Assembly (NCBI RefSeq): GCF_900113695.1
Contig: NZ_FOQH01000001.1
Coordinates: 620,001-684,000 of the forward strand
DNA length: 64,000 bases
Direction of reading: 5' to 3'
Source: Albimonas pacifica
Lineage (GTDB): Bacteria > Pseudomonadota > Alphaproteobacteria > Rhodobacterales > Rhodobacteraceae
Part shown: positions 26,141 to 34,684 of the stretch, in pieces
Position numbering within the stretch: position 1 is the first letter of the stretch
How the letters are laid out: every line of letters starts with the position of its first letter
The notes under the pieces: generated by a model
What the model was told of the DNA's origin: nothing
The model's database searches: none
Seen by the model: only the letters and a program-made list of their open reading frames with translations
Made by a program: the position numbers and the translations under genes

Positions 26141-27025
26141 ATGCCGAGCTCGCTCTACGTCCCGCCCCCCGGCCTGACCATCCGCCCCGCGACCCGCGAG
26201 GAGTTCGCGACCGCCGTCGACTGGGCGGCGGCGGAGGGGTGGAACCCGGGCCTCGACGACCTCGACGCCTTCTTCGCCGCCGACCCGCGGGGCTTCTGGA
26301 TGGCCTGGAAGGACGGAGCGCCGGTCTCCTGCATCTCGGTGGTGCGGGTCTCGGCCGACTTCGGCTTCCTGGGCTTCTACATCGCGCGGCCCGAGGCGCG
26401 CGGCGCCGGACTGGGCCTCGCGATCTGGGAGGCCGGGATGCACTATCTCGGCGAACGGACGGTGGGCCTCGACGGGGTGCCGGCCCAGCAGGAGAACTAC
26501 CGCAAGTCGGGCTTCGAATGGGTGGGGCGCAACGTGCGCTTCACCGGGACGCCCGCGGCGCTGCCCCCGGCGCCCGCGGGGATCGAGATCCGCGCGGCCG
26601 AGCCGGGCGACCTGCCGGCGATCCTGGCGCTGGACCGGGCCTGCTACGGCGCTCCGCGCGACCGGTTCGCGGCGGGCTGGATCCTGCCCGCGCCGGGCGT
26701 GCGCCGCCGCTCGCTCGTCGCGATCCGCGACGGGGGGCTGGCGGGCGTGGGCACGATCCGCGACTGCCGCGCGGGCTTCAAGATCGGCCCGCTCTTCGCC
26801 CCCGACCCGGAGGCGGCGCGCGGGCTCTTCGCCGCGCTCTGCGCGCTGGCGCCGCCCGGCGCCGCGGTCAGCCTCGACGTGCCGGAGGCCAACGCCCCCG
26901 CCGTCGCCATGGCCGAGGCCGCGGGCCTGGTCCCCGCCTTCGAGACCGCGCGCATGTACCGGGGCGAGGCGCCGGACCTGCCCGTCGGCTGGACCTGGGG
27001 CGTGACCACCTTCGAACTCGGCTGA
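26141..27025 (+). CDS. Tandem GNAT acetyltransferase
   Basis: The product has 294 residues with two GNAT-type halves. The first (about 10-135) has FYIARPEARGAGLGLAIWEAG, the acetyl-CoA loop. The second (about 150-290) keeps the fold, but its cofactor loop (IGPLFAPDPEAARGLFAAL) is degenerate. The layout is that of two-domain N-acetyltransferases with one active site. The substrate is unknown. TTGACA lies at 26105-26110 but I see no matching -10. Confidence 0.82.
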   Translation: MPSSLYVPPPGLTIRPATREEFATAVDWAAAEGWNPGLDDLDAFFAADPRGFWMAWKDGAPVSCISVVRVSADFGFLGFYIARPEARGAGLGLAIWEAGMHYLGERTVGLDGVPAQQENYRKSGFEWVGRNVRFTGTPAALPPAPAGIEIRAAEPGDLPAILALDRACYGAPRDRFAAGWILPAPGVRRRSLVAIRDGGLAGVGTIRDCRAGFKIGPLFAPDPEAARGLFAALCALAPPGAAVSLDVPEANAPAVAMAEAAGLVPAFETARMYRGEAPDLPVGWTWGVTTFELG

Positions 27026-27108
27026 GGCGGTCCGATTACCTCGCGGGTCATCGACGCGGCCCCCCTCGCGGCCCTAGCCTCCGGTCCCTGCAGCCGGAGG
27101 CCGATCCC

Positions 27109-27900
27109 ATGACCGCATCCCCCCAACCCAGCGTCGGCGACCACCTTCGCGCCTGGCGCAGGCGGCGGCGGATGAGCCAGCTCGCCTGCGCGCTGGAGGC
27201 CGAGATCTCCCAGCGCCACCTGTCCTTCGTCGAGTCCGGACGCGCGCGGCCCAGCCGCGAGATGCTGCTGCGCCTGGCCGACTGCCTCGAGGCGCCGCTG
27301 CGCGAGCGCAACGCGATCCTGCTCGCCGGCGGCTTCGCCCCGGTCTACCCGGAGCGCCCGCTGGACGCGCCCGAGATGGCCGCGGCCCGCGCGGCGGTGG
27401 AGCGGATCCTGAAGGGGCACGAGCCGTTCCCCGCGCTCGCCGTCGACCGGCGCTGGACGATCCTCGCGGCCAACGCGGGCGTCGCGGCGATGCTGGCGCT
27501 GGTCGAGGACGCCTCGCTGCTGGAGGGGCCGGTGAACGCCCTGCGCGTCACCCTGCACCCCGGCGGCCTCGCGCCCCGCATCGCCAACCTGGCCGAATGG
27601 CGCGCCCATGTGCTGGAGCGGCTGCGCGGCCAGGCGGCGCTGGCGCCGGACCCCGAGCTCGACGCGCTGGTCGAGGAACTGGCGGCCTACCCCGCCCCCC
27701 GCCCCGCGCCGCGCCCGCATCCGGACCCGCTGGGCGGCGTCGCCGTGCCGCTGAAGCTGGTGATGGGGGGGCGGGAGCTGTCGTTCCTCTCCACCACCAC
27801 CGTCTTCGGAACGGCGGCGGAGGTGACGCTGTCGGAACTGGCGCTGGAGTGCTTCTTTCCCGCCGACGAGGCGACGGCGCAGGCGTTGCGCGGGGCCTGA
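27109..27900 (+). CDS. XRE-family regulator with MmyB-like ligand domain
   Basis: The protein has 263 residues. The HTH spans about residues 9-65 (HLRAWRRRRRMSQLACALEA, RHLSFVESGRARPSREML). The C-terminal part (about 95-255), with FPALAVDRRWTILAANAG and FLSTTTVFGTAAEVTLSEL, is the MmyB-type domain thought to bind fatty-acid-like ligands. GGAGG precedes the ATG. TAGCCT at about 27075 may be a -10 element. The likely target is the convergent membrane protein gene, or itself. Confidence 0.9.
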   Translation: MTASPQPSVGDHLRAWRRRRRMSQLACALEAEISQRHLSFVESGRARPSREMLLRLADCLEAPLRERNAILLAGGFAPVYPERPLDAPEMAAARAAVERILKGHEPFPALAVDRRWTILAANAGVAAMLALVEDASLLEGPVNALRVTLHPGGLAPRIANLAEWRAHVLERLRGQAALAPDPELDALVEELAAYPAPRPAPRPHPDPLGGVAVPLKLVMGGRELSFLSTTTVFGTAAEVTLSELALECFFPADEATAQALRGA

Positions 27901-27936
27901 CGGCCGCCGGCCCCGCGAGGCCGGCGGCCGGAGGTC

Positions 27937-28314
27937 TCAGGCCGGCTGCGGGGCGCGGGCGGCGGCGCGGCCCTCGGCCCAGGCGAAGGCGGCGACGAGG
28001 GCGGCCTGCGCCAGCACGAAGGCGGCGCCGAGCGCGGAGGGCGAGGTCAGGGCCAGGACCCCGAGGCTCGCCGCCGCCCAGGCCCAGTTGCCGATGACGA
28101 TCAGCGCCACCAGAGGGCGGGCGGGCCGGCGCATCGCCAGCGCCATCAGCCCCGCGCAGGGGAACAGGGCCAGGCCCGCGCCCAGCAGCAGCGCCGGCGG
28201 CAGGCCGAACAGGGCGCCCAGCGGGCCCGCGCCCAGGCTCAGCGCCAGCCCGCAGACCAGGCAGGTCAGCGCGTCGAGCCGCAGCAGCGCGCGCAGGGAA
28301 AGGCTCTCGGTCAT
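27937..28314 (-). CDS. Small four-helix membrane protein
   Basis: The product is 125 residues, with hydrophobic segments at about 14-36, 40-58, 68-90 and 93-115. SLRALLRLDALTCLVCGLAL and VIGNWAWAAASLGVLAL resemble a family of uncharacterised proteobacterial membrane proteins. It has no catalytic motif. It is convergent with the XRE/MmyB regulator gene, 36 nt from it. Confidence 0.75.
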   Translation of the reverse strand: MTESLSLRALLRLDALTCLVCGLALSLGAGPLGALFGLPPALLLGAGLALFPCAGLMALAMRRPARPLVALIVIGNWAWAAASLGVLALTSPSALGAAFVLAQAALVAAFAWAEGRAAARAPQPA

Positions 28315-28428
28315 CTCTCGTCTCCTTCTTGGATCGGGACGGGAGGAGCCTCGCGCAGGCGCGGAGTCGGGTCGATTACGTGGCAGGTCGTCGTCGCGCG
28401 GCCGGCGCAGGGCCCGGCGCCGGCCGCC

Positions 28429-29529
28429 TCAGAACAGGAAGTCGCCGGCGTCGAGCGCCGAGGCCTCCACCCCCTCGAGCAGCAGGCGCGCGTCGCCGTC
28501 GCGGATCAGGGCGCCGTCGGGCCGCTCGCGCAGGCGCAGGCCGGCGAAGCCGTCGGCGCCGGAGAGGACCTCGATCCGGTCCTCGCCGGGCGTGAAGTCG
28601 GCGACCGCGTCGCGCCGGCCCTCGGCCTCGTCCAGAACGAAGAGGTCGGCGCCTCCGCCCCCGAGCAGCCGGTCCCGGCCGTCGCCCCCGCGCAGCCGGT
28701 CGTCGCCTCCGCCGCCCGCGAGCCGGTCGCGTCCCGCCTCGCCGTCGAGCGCGTCGTCCCCGCGCCCGCCCGCCAGCCGGTCGGCGCCCGCGCCCCCCGC
28801 GAGCCGGTCGCGCCCCAGGCCGCCCCCCAGGAGGTCCGCGCCGGGCCCGCCGCGCAGGTCGTCGGCGCCCGCGCCGCCCTGCAGCCGGTCGCCGCCGCCC
28901 AGCCCCGCCAGCAGGTCGTCCCCGCCGCCGCCCCTGAGCCGGTCCGCGCCCCCGTCGCCGGCCCGCAGGTCGTCGCCCGGTCCGCCCGGATCCGGAGACG
29001 GGCCGTAGAGCGCCGCCGCCCGGATCGCGTCGCGCAGCGTGAGGTCGAGCGCCGCCCCCGCGAAGGCGTTCATCAGCGAGCCGGCGCGCGGGTCGTGGCC
29101 CAGCCCGAGCGCGTGGCCGATCTCGTGCGCCAGGATCGCGTAGGCGTTCACCTCCTGCGATCCGAGCGGGTCGTGGGCGGGGTCGAGGTTCCAGCGCTCG
29201 GCCGCATCGAGGCGGACCGCGGCGCGCAGCTGCTCGCCGCCCCGGCGGCTGGAGAGGGTCTCGGCCAGCGTGCCGCCGGGCCCGTCGAGCGCGCTCCACC
29301 CGATCTCGATCAGCGCCGCGTCGTCCCCGGCGAAGGCGAAGCGGACGTCGGCGACGGCCGCCCAGGCGGCGAAGGCGCGGGCGGCCAGCGCCTGCAGGCC
29401 GGGGTCGGTCAGGGGGGCTGCGAAGTCGTTGAAGCCGTTGGGCGCGGCGAAGGACCAGGTCACGGTCCCGCCGGGCGTGCCGTGGGGCAGGCCGCTCCAC
29501 TTGCTGGCATGGACGTCGATGCGGGGCAT
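28429..29529 (-). CDS. RTX-type zinc metalloprotease
   Basis: The protein has 366 residues. The zinc site HEIGHALGLGH (135-145) with a later SLMN Met-turn (151-154) marks the metzincin clan, nearest to matrixins or serralysins. From about 175 to 300 there are repeated GGxGxDxLxGG calcium-binding nonapeptides, and the end DAGDFLF-like tail is hydrophobic, as in type I secretion signals. There is no Sec signal. It is probably exported by an ABC-type secretion system not encoded here. The catalytic part is short and lacks a visible propeptide. Confidence 0.88.
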   Translation of the reverse strand: MPRIDVHASKWSGLPHGTPGGTVTWSFAAPNGFNDFAAPLTDPGLQALAARAFAAWAAVADVRFAFAGDDAALIEIGWSALDGPGGTLAETLSSRRGGEQLRAAVRLDAAERWNLDPAHDPLGSQEVNAYAILAHEIGHALGLGHDPRAGSLMNAFAGAALDLTLRDAIRAAALYGPSPDPGGPGDDLRAGDGGADRLRGGGGDDLLAGLGGGDRLQGGAGADDLRGGPGADLLGGGLGRDRLAGGAGADRLAGGRGDDALDGEAGRDRLAGGGGDDRLRGGDGRDRLLGGGGADLFVLDEAEGRRDAVADFTPGEDRIEVLSGADGFAGLRLRERPDGALIRDGDARLLLEGVEASALDAGDFLF

Positions 29530-29661
29530 CGGCTCTCCTGCTCGGCCGGCGGGCCGGGTTGCAATCGGCGGGCGGGCGGGCTTCTCTCGACCGCGTCGCG
29601 CCCCGAGCGTTAGCGGGCCCGGGGGCGCGCTTCAAGAACAGGCCGGCGGGGAGGATGCGGG

Positions 29662-30405
29662 ATGACCGAAACGCGGACGATCGTGATCACGGGGGCGGGC
29701 TCGGGGATCGGGCGGGCGACGGCGCGGCGGTTCCTGGCCGCCGGCTGGAAGGTCGCGCTGGCGGGCCGCAGGCGGGAGGCGCTGGAGGAGACGGCGGGCG
29801 GGGCGCCGGGCGCGCTCTGCGTGGCGACCGACGTGACCGATCCCGCGCAGGTCGCCGCGCTGTTCGACGCGGCCGAGGCCGCCTTCGGGCGCATCGACGT
29901 GCTGTTCAACAACGCCGGCATCTTCACCAGGTCGGCCACCATCGACGAGACGCCGCTCGACGACTGGTTCCGGTCGCTGAACGTGAACCTGACGGGCTCG
30001 GTGCTCTGCGCGCGGGAGGCCTTCGCGCGGATGCGCCGGCAGGATCCCAAGGGCGGGCGGATCATCAACAACGGCTCGATCTCGGCCCAGTCGCCGCGGC
30101 CGGGGTCGTTCCCCTATTCGACCACCAAGCACGCGATGACGGGGCTGACCAAGGCGCTGTCGCTCGACGGGCGGCCCTTCGACATCGCCTGCTGCCAGAT
30201 CGACATCGGCAACGCCGCCTCCGAGATGACCGAGGCGATGGGCAAGGGCGTGCCGCAGGCCGACGGCTCGGTGCGACCCGAGCCGCTGATGGACGTGGAG
30301 CACGTGGCGGACTCGGTCCTGCACATGGCCTCGCTGCCGCTGAGCGCGAACATGCAGTGGCTGACGATCATGGCGACGAAGATGCCGCTGATCGGGCGGG
30401 GCTGA
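29662..30405 (+). CDS. Short-chain dehydrogenase/reductase
   Basis: The protein has 247 residues. The NAD(P) motif TGAGSGIG (10-17), LFNNAGIF, the catalytic Ser in NNGSISAQ and YSTTK (YxxxK) are all present. The substrate is unknown. GGAGG lies eight bases before the ATG. It is convergent with the class II aldolase gene, only 6 nt from it. Confidence 0.92.
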   Translation: MTETRTIVITGAGSGIGRATARRFLAAGWKVALAGRRREALEETAGGAPGALCVATDVTDPAQVAALFDAAEAAFGRIDVLFNNAGIFTRSATIDETPLDDWFRSLNVNLTGSVLCAREAFARMRRQDPKGGRIINNGSISAQSPRPGSFPYSTTKHAMTGLTKALSLDGRPFDIACCQIDIGNAASEMTEAMGKGVPQADGSVRPEPLMDVEHVADSVLHMASLPLSANMQWLTIMATKMPLIGRG

Positions 30406-30411
30406 GGGGGC

Positions 30412-31134
30412 TCAGCCGTTCCCGTAGTTCAGGGCGCGGATCATCTCGTGGGTGTCGGCCATCTGGCGGGGCGTCAGCAGGGCCGGGCCGCCGATCTGCA
30501 GGGCGAGGTGGTGCTGGCGGGCCAGCGCCTCGAGCTCGACGGCGATCGCCATCGCCTTCTCCAGCGTCGGCCCGCAGGCGAGCAGGCCGTGGTTGGCGAG
30601 CAGGCAGGCGTTGCGCCCGGCGAGCGCGGCGAGCGCCGCGTCGCTCAGCGCCTGGGTGCCGAAGGTCGCGTAGTCCGCGCAGCGCACGTCGTCGCCGCCG
30701 AAGAGCGCGACCATGTAGTGCGAGGCGGGGATGCCCCGCCGGGTCATCGCCAGCGCCGTGGCGTAGGGGGCGTGGGCGTGGACGACCGCGTTGAACTCCG
30801 GCCGCGCGCGAAGGATGTCGCGGTGGAAGCGCCACTCGGAGGAGGGCGCCCTGGGGCCCTCCGCGTCCTCCCGCCCGCCCGAGAGGGGCATGCGGGCGAT
30901 CATCTCCGGGCTCATCGTCGCGTAGGGGATGCCCGAGGGGGTGATCAGCATCGCCTCCCCCTGGCGGACCGAGAGGTTGCCCGAGGTGCCCTGGTTGAAG
31001 CCGGTGGCGTTCATCGCCAGGCAATGGTCGATGATCGACCGGCGCAGGGCCGTGTCCTCGGCCGGGGTCGGGGCCTTCGGGGCGGCCTTCGTCGCCTTGG
31101 TCTTGGCGGGCTTGGCGGTCTTGTCGGCGGGCAT
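30412..31134 (-). CDS. Class II aldolase/adducin family protein
   Basis: The product has 240 residues. An N-terminal Lys/Ala-rich tail of about 25 residues precedes the domain. Zinc-binding histidines are in VVHAHAPYAT and LLANHGLLAC, and the phosphate/substrate loop is GFNQGTSGNLSVR. Members are sugar-phosphate aldolases such as fuculose-1-phosphate aldolase, or decarboxylases. The specific substrate is not evident. The 185 bases upstream are GC-rich with short palindromes. Confidence 0.88.
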   Translation of the reverse strand: MPADKTAKPAKTKATKAAPKAPTPAEDTALRRSIIDHCLAMNATGFNQGTSGNLSVRQGEAMLITPSGIPYATMSPEMIARMPLSGGREDAEGPRAPSSEWRFHRDILRARPEFNAVVHAHAPYATALAMTRRGIPASHYMVALFGGDDVRCADYATFGTQALSDAALAALAGRNACLLANHGLLACGPTLEKAMAIAVELEALARQHHLALQIGGPALLTPRQMADTHEMIRALNYGNG

Positions 31135-31319
31135 GGGCAGGGGTCTCCGCTGGGGCGGCGCGAAGATGGACGGGGGGCGGGCGGCTGTCCAGACGGGCGC
31201 GGTCCGGGGGCGCCCTGGCGCCCGCTGCGCGGACGCCTCGCCCGCCCGCCGGACCTGCCGCGGGAGCGGAGCCGGGCCGGCGCGCCTGGGCCGCGCGCTC
31301 GGGGCCGCGGGCCGCGCGC

Positions 31320-32852
31320 TCAGGCGGCGAGCGTCTGGGCGGCCATCCAGGCGTCGAGCGCCTTGATCTCCTCCGCGCTGAAGCGCAGGCCGAGGCGGGA
31401 GCGGCGGAACAGCACGTCCTCGGCGGTGCGGGCCCATTCGTGCGTCATCAGGAAGCGCACCTCGGCCTCGGTCAGGTCCCAGCCGAAGCGGGCGCCGAGG
31501 TCGGTGTCCTGCGTCGCGTCGCCGAGGAGCTTGCGGGCCTCGGTCCCGTACATGCGCGCGAGGCGGGTGGCCCAGCGCGCGGTCAGGAAGGGATGGGCGG
31601 CGCGCAGCTCGGCGACCAGCGCCGGGACGCCGTCCCAGGGCATGTCGCCGCCGGGCATCGGCGCGTCATGGGTCCAGGGGCCGGTCATCTGCGGGAAGCT
31701 GGGCTTCAGCTTCTCCAGCGCCGCCTCGGCGAGCTTGCGGAAGGTGGTGATCTTGCCGCCGAAGACGTTGAGCAGCGGCGCGCCGCCTTCGTCCTCGAGC
31801 TGCAGGACGTAGTCGCGGGTGGCCTGGGTCGCCGACTTGGCGCCATCGTCGTAGAGCGGGCGCACGCCCGAGTAGGTCCAGACCACGTCGTCCTTCTCGA
31901 TCGGCCTCGCGAGATACTGGGAGGCGACCTCGCGCAGGTAGTCGGCCTCCTCGTCGGTGCAGACGGCTTCCGAGGGGTCGCCCTGGTGGTCGCGGTCGGT
32001 GGTGCCGATCAGGGTGAAGTCGTCCTCGTAGGGGATCGCGAAGACGATGCGCCCGTCCGAGGTCTGGAAGATGTAGGCGCGGTCGTGGTCGAAGAGCTTC
32101 TTCGTCACGATATGCGAGCCGCGCACCAGGCGGATGTGGGCGGGCGCGTTGCGGCCGAGGCGATGGCGCAGGACCTCGTCGACCCAGGGGCCGGCGGCGT
32201 TGACCACGGCACGCGCGCGGATCTCGCGGATCGCGCCGTCGGGGCCTTCGAGGCGCAGGCGCCAGGCCTTGTCCTCGCGCACGCCGCCGACGAGGCGGGT
32301 GCGGGTCTCGATCACAGCGCCGCGGGCGGCGGCGTCGCGGGCGTTGAGCACCACCAGGCGGCTGTCCATCACCCAGCCGTCGGAATACTCGAACCCCTTG
32401 GTGAACTCGGGCTTCAGGGGCTTGCCGACTTCGGCCTTGCGCAGGTCGAGGGTCTTCGTGGCGGGCAGGATCTTCCGGCCGCCCAGGTGGTCGTAGATGA
32501 AGAGGCCGATGCGCAGCAGCCAGGCCGGGCGCAGCCCTGGGTGGTGGGGCAGCACGAAGCGCAGGGGCCAGGAGATGTGGGGCATGGCGCGGATCAGCGT
32601 CTCGCGCTCGATCAGCGCCTTCCGCACCAGGCCGAACTCGTAGAACTCAAGGTAGCGCAGGCCGCCGTGGAAGAGTTTCGTCGAGGCCGAGGAGGTGGCT
32701 TGGGCGAGGTCGCCCGCCTCGCACAGGTGCACGCTCAGGCCGCGGCCGGCGGCGTCGCGGGCGATGCCGGCGCCGTTGACGCCGCCGCCCACGACGGCGA
32801 GGTCGTAGGTCGGGATCGCGTCCGGGGCGTGGGCGGTGTCGGCGTCGGTCAA
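31320..32852 (-). CDS. glpD: Glycerol-3-phosphate dehydrogenase, FAD-dependent
   Basis: The enzyme oxidises sn-glycerol 3-phosphate to dihydroxyacetone phosphate at the membrane and feeds the quinone pool. With the TTG at 32852 (GAGGAG six bases before it) it has 510 residues, close to the E. coli length. An in-frame ATG at 32927 would give 535. VVGGGVNGAGIARDAAGRG is the FAD motif; SSASTKLFHGGLRYLE and NVFGGKITTFRKLAE are family signatures. No glpK, glpF or GlpR gene is adjacent. Confidence 0.93.
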   Translation of the reverse strand: MTDADTAHAPDAIPTYDLAVVGGGVNGAGIARDAAGRGLSVHLCEAGDLAQATSSASTKLFHGGLRYLEFYEFGLVRKALIERETLIRAMPHISWPLRFVLPHHPGLRPAWLLRIGLFIYDHLGGRKILPATKTLDLRKAEVGKPLKPEFTKGFEYSDGWVMDSRLVVLNARDAAARGAVIETRTRLVGGVREDKAWRLRLEGPDGAIREIRARAVVNAAGPWVDEVLRHRLGRNAPAHIRLVRGSHIVTKKLFDHDRAYIFQTSDGRIVFAIPYEDDFTLIGTTDRDHQGDPSEAVCTDEEADYLREVASQYLARPIEKDDVVWTYSGVRPLYDDGAKSATQATRDYVLQLEDEGGAPLLNVFGGKITTFRKLAEAALEKLKPSFPQMTGPWTHDAPMPGGDMPWDGVPALVAELRAAHPFLTARWATRLARMYGTEARKLLGDATQDTDLGARFGWDLTEAEVRFLMTHEWARTAEDVLFRRSRLGLRFSAEEIKALDAWMAAQTLAA

Positions 32853-32934
32853 GGCGGTCTCCTCGCTGGCGGGGCGGCCGTGCGCTGCAGCCAAGCACGG
32901 ATGTAGGGCGGGGTAAACCGCAGACACGGGCGGA

Positions 32935-33537
32935 CTAGCGCCGCAGGCGGTCGGCGGGACGGCTCTGTCGCGGGCTGCGCCCGCGAGGCGCCCGCCCGCC
33001 GACCCCGTCGCCGGCGCTCCCCGGGGGGGCGGGGTCGAACGGCGTGGCGTAGGGCACGGCGCGGGCGAAGGCCTGGGCGAAGTCGAGGCCGCGCAGCGCC
33101 ATCAGGATCGCCCGGATCGGGCCGGCGTGGCACAGCAGCAGCGCCCCCGGCGGCGCCTCGGCCAGCGCCTGCGCCGTGCGCGCGGCGAGAGCCTGGAAGC
33201 TCTCCCCGCCGGGCGGGGCGCGGCGGACCGGATCCTCGGCCCAGGGGTCGCTCTCGGCGCGGGGGATCTCGGACCAGCGCCGGCCCTCCCAGGCGCCGAA
33301 GTCGAGCTCCTGCAGGCGCGGATCCTCGATCACCCCGGCGCCCAGGGCCCTGGCCAGGCGGCGGGCGGGCTTGAGGCAGCGCGGCGCGGGGCTCGTCACC
33401 ACCGCCGCGGCGGCAAGGCCGGGGGAGAGCGCGTCGATCCGCGCCTCCCACCCCGGCGCGAGGCCCGGGTCGTGGCGGCCGTAGCACAGGCCCGGGGCCG
33501 CGGCGGTGCGGGGGTGGCGCATGACCAGGAGCGACAT
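32935..33537 (-). CDS. cobC: Histidine phosphatase family protein, CobC-like
   Basis: The protein has 200 residues. The phosphohistidine motif MRHPRTA is near residue 6, QELDFGAWEGRRWSEI holds the family core and LLLCHAGPIRA the second catalytic His. Its position 5 nt after cobS suggests alpha-ribazole phosphatase in the cobalamin nucleotide-loop pathway; its normal RHG is here RHP. The last 26 or so residues (GDGVGGRAPRGRSPR onward) are encoded by palindromic repeat copy C and are probably not part of the ancestral protein. Confidence 0.82.
   Translation of the reverse strand: MSLLVMRHPRTAAAPGLCYGRHDPGLAPGWEARIDALSPGLAAAAVVTSPAPRCLKPARRLARALGAGVIEDPRLQELDFGAWEGRRWSEIPRAESDPWAEDPVRRAPPGGESFQALAARTAQALAEAPPGALLLCHAGPIRAILMALRGLDFAQAFARAVPYATPFDPAPPGSAGDGVGGRAPRGRSPRQSRPADRLRR
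32949..33015. repeat. Palindromic repeat, copy C (inside cobC 3' end)
   Basis: Outer arms are GTCGGCGGG (32950-32958) and CCCGCCGAC (32995-33003). The inner hairpin is TCGCGGGC (32968-32975) / GCCCGCGA (32979-32986). It is nearly identical to copy B and to the reverse complement of copy D. It is read as codons at the end of the phosphatase gene. Confidence 0.88.
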
Positions 33538-33542
33538 GCGCC

Positions 33543-34364
33543 TCAGCCGGGCAGGAGGGCGGCGAGGACCAGCAGGGCCGCGATCTCGCCCGCCTGCTCC
33601 ATCGCCCCGAGGCCGTCGCCGGTGTAGCCGCCCAGCCGCCGCAGCAGCCGCGCCAGCACCGCCGTCGCCGCGAGATAGGCCGCGGCCAGCGCCGCCAGCC
33701 CGGCCCAGCCCGCGGCCGCGCCGCAGACCAGCGCGGCGAGGAGGACCGAGGCCGGGAACGCCCCGCCCGGCATTCCCCCCGCGACGGAGGCGGCCGCGCC
33801 CTCGGCCCGCGCATAGCCTGCGAAGCGGATTGCGGGGATCATCGCCGCGCGGCCGGCGGCATGGGCGGCGACGAGGGCGGCGAGGCCCTCCATCGGGGCG
33901 AAGGCGGCCAGCGCGCCGGCGCGCGCGAGCAGGCCGAGGCCGATCCCGGCGGCGCCGTAGGCCCCGATGCGGCTGTCGCGCATGATCTCCAGCGCCCGCT
34001 CGCGGGTGAAGCCGCCCCCGAGCCCGTCGAGCGTGTCCGAGAGCCCGTCCTCGTGCAGCGCCCCGGTCAGCGCCATGCCCGCGGCCAGGGCGAGCGCCGC
34101 GGCGGCCAGCGGCGGCAGCGCCAGGGCGGCGGCGGCGAAGACCAGGCCCGCGCCCAGCCCCACGAGCGCCCCCGCCACGGGAAACCAGCGCGCCGCCCGG
34201 GCCAGCCGGTCGGGCCCGTGCCCGGCGGCGGCCGACGGGATCGGCAGGCGGGTGAGGAACTGCAGCGCGTAGCACAGCAGCGAGGCCTCCTCCCCCAGCC
34301 GGCCGAGCGCGCCCGCCCGCGGCGGCGCGGCGTTCTGGGGATCGGGATCCTGGGGATCGGACAT
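33543..34364 (-). CDS. cobS: Adenosylcobinamide-GDP ribazoletransferase
   Basis: CobS joins adenosylcobinamide-GDP and alpha-ribazole (or its phosphate) to complete the cobalamin lower loop in the membrane. The protein has 273 residues with several hydrophobic helices. The family signature HEDGLSDTLDGLGGG and the following RIMRDSRIGAYG-like stretch (ALEIMRDSRIGAYGAAG) are present. GGAGG precedes the ATG. It forms a two-gene operon with the CobC-like phosphatase. Confidence 0.95.
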   Translation of the reverse strand: MSDPQDPDPQNAAPPRAGALGRLGEEASLLCYALQFLTRLPIPSAAAGHGPDRLARAARWFPVAGALVGLGAGLVFAAAALALPPLAAAALALAAGMALTGALHEDGLSDTLDGLGGGFTRERALEIMRDSRIGAYGAAGIGLGLLARAGALAAFAPMEGLAALVAAHAAGRAAMIPAIRFAGYARAEGAAASVAGGMPGGAFPASVLLAALVCGAAAGWAGLAALAAAYLAATAVLARLLRRLGGYTGDGLGAMEQAGEIAALLVLAALLPG

Positions 34365-34684
34365 GGGGCCTCCGGCGTCTCGGCCCCCTCTCTACCAGCC
34401 GTCGCGGCCCGCGCCAGCCCCGGCGCGGAGCGCAGGGCCGGCGTGGGGCCCGCGGGGGCGGCCCGACGGCGAGGTCGCCCTGCGCCCGGACGCGGACCTC
34501 GCCTGCCGCGACGGGGTCGGCGGGCGGGCGTCCCGTCCCGCGCAGCGGGGCGGCAGCGCCCGTCGACCCCGCGCCGCCGGCCTCCCGCGCCGGCCGGCGC
34601 GTCGCGGCTCGGCGCCGTCTGGCGCGCGCCGCCCGGCTCGCCTAGTCTCCCCTCCGACCCGACGCCCGGCGCGAGGAGCCCGCC
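34365..34684. other. Divergent region, cobS / PNPOx-like gene
   Basis: These 320 bases show no gene. They contain a decayed relative of the palindromic repeat at about 34513-34570 (GGGGTCGGCGGGCGGGCG kept) and TAGTCT near 34642, a possible -10 about 43 bases before the next ATG. Both strands must start transcripts here. Confidence 0.45.
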
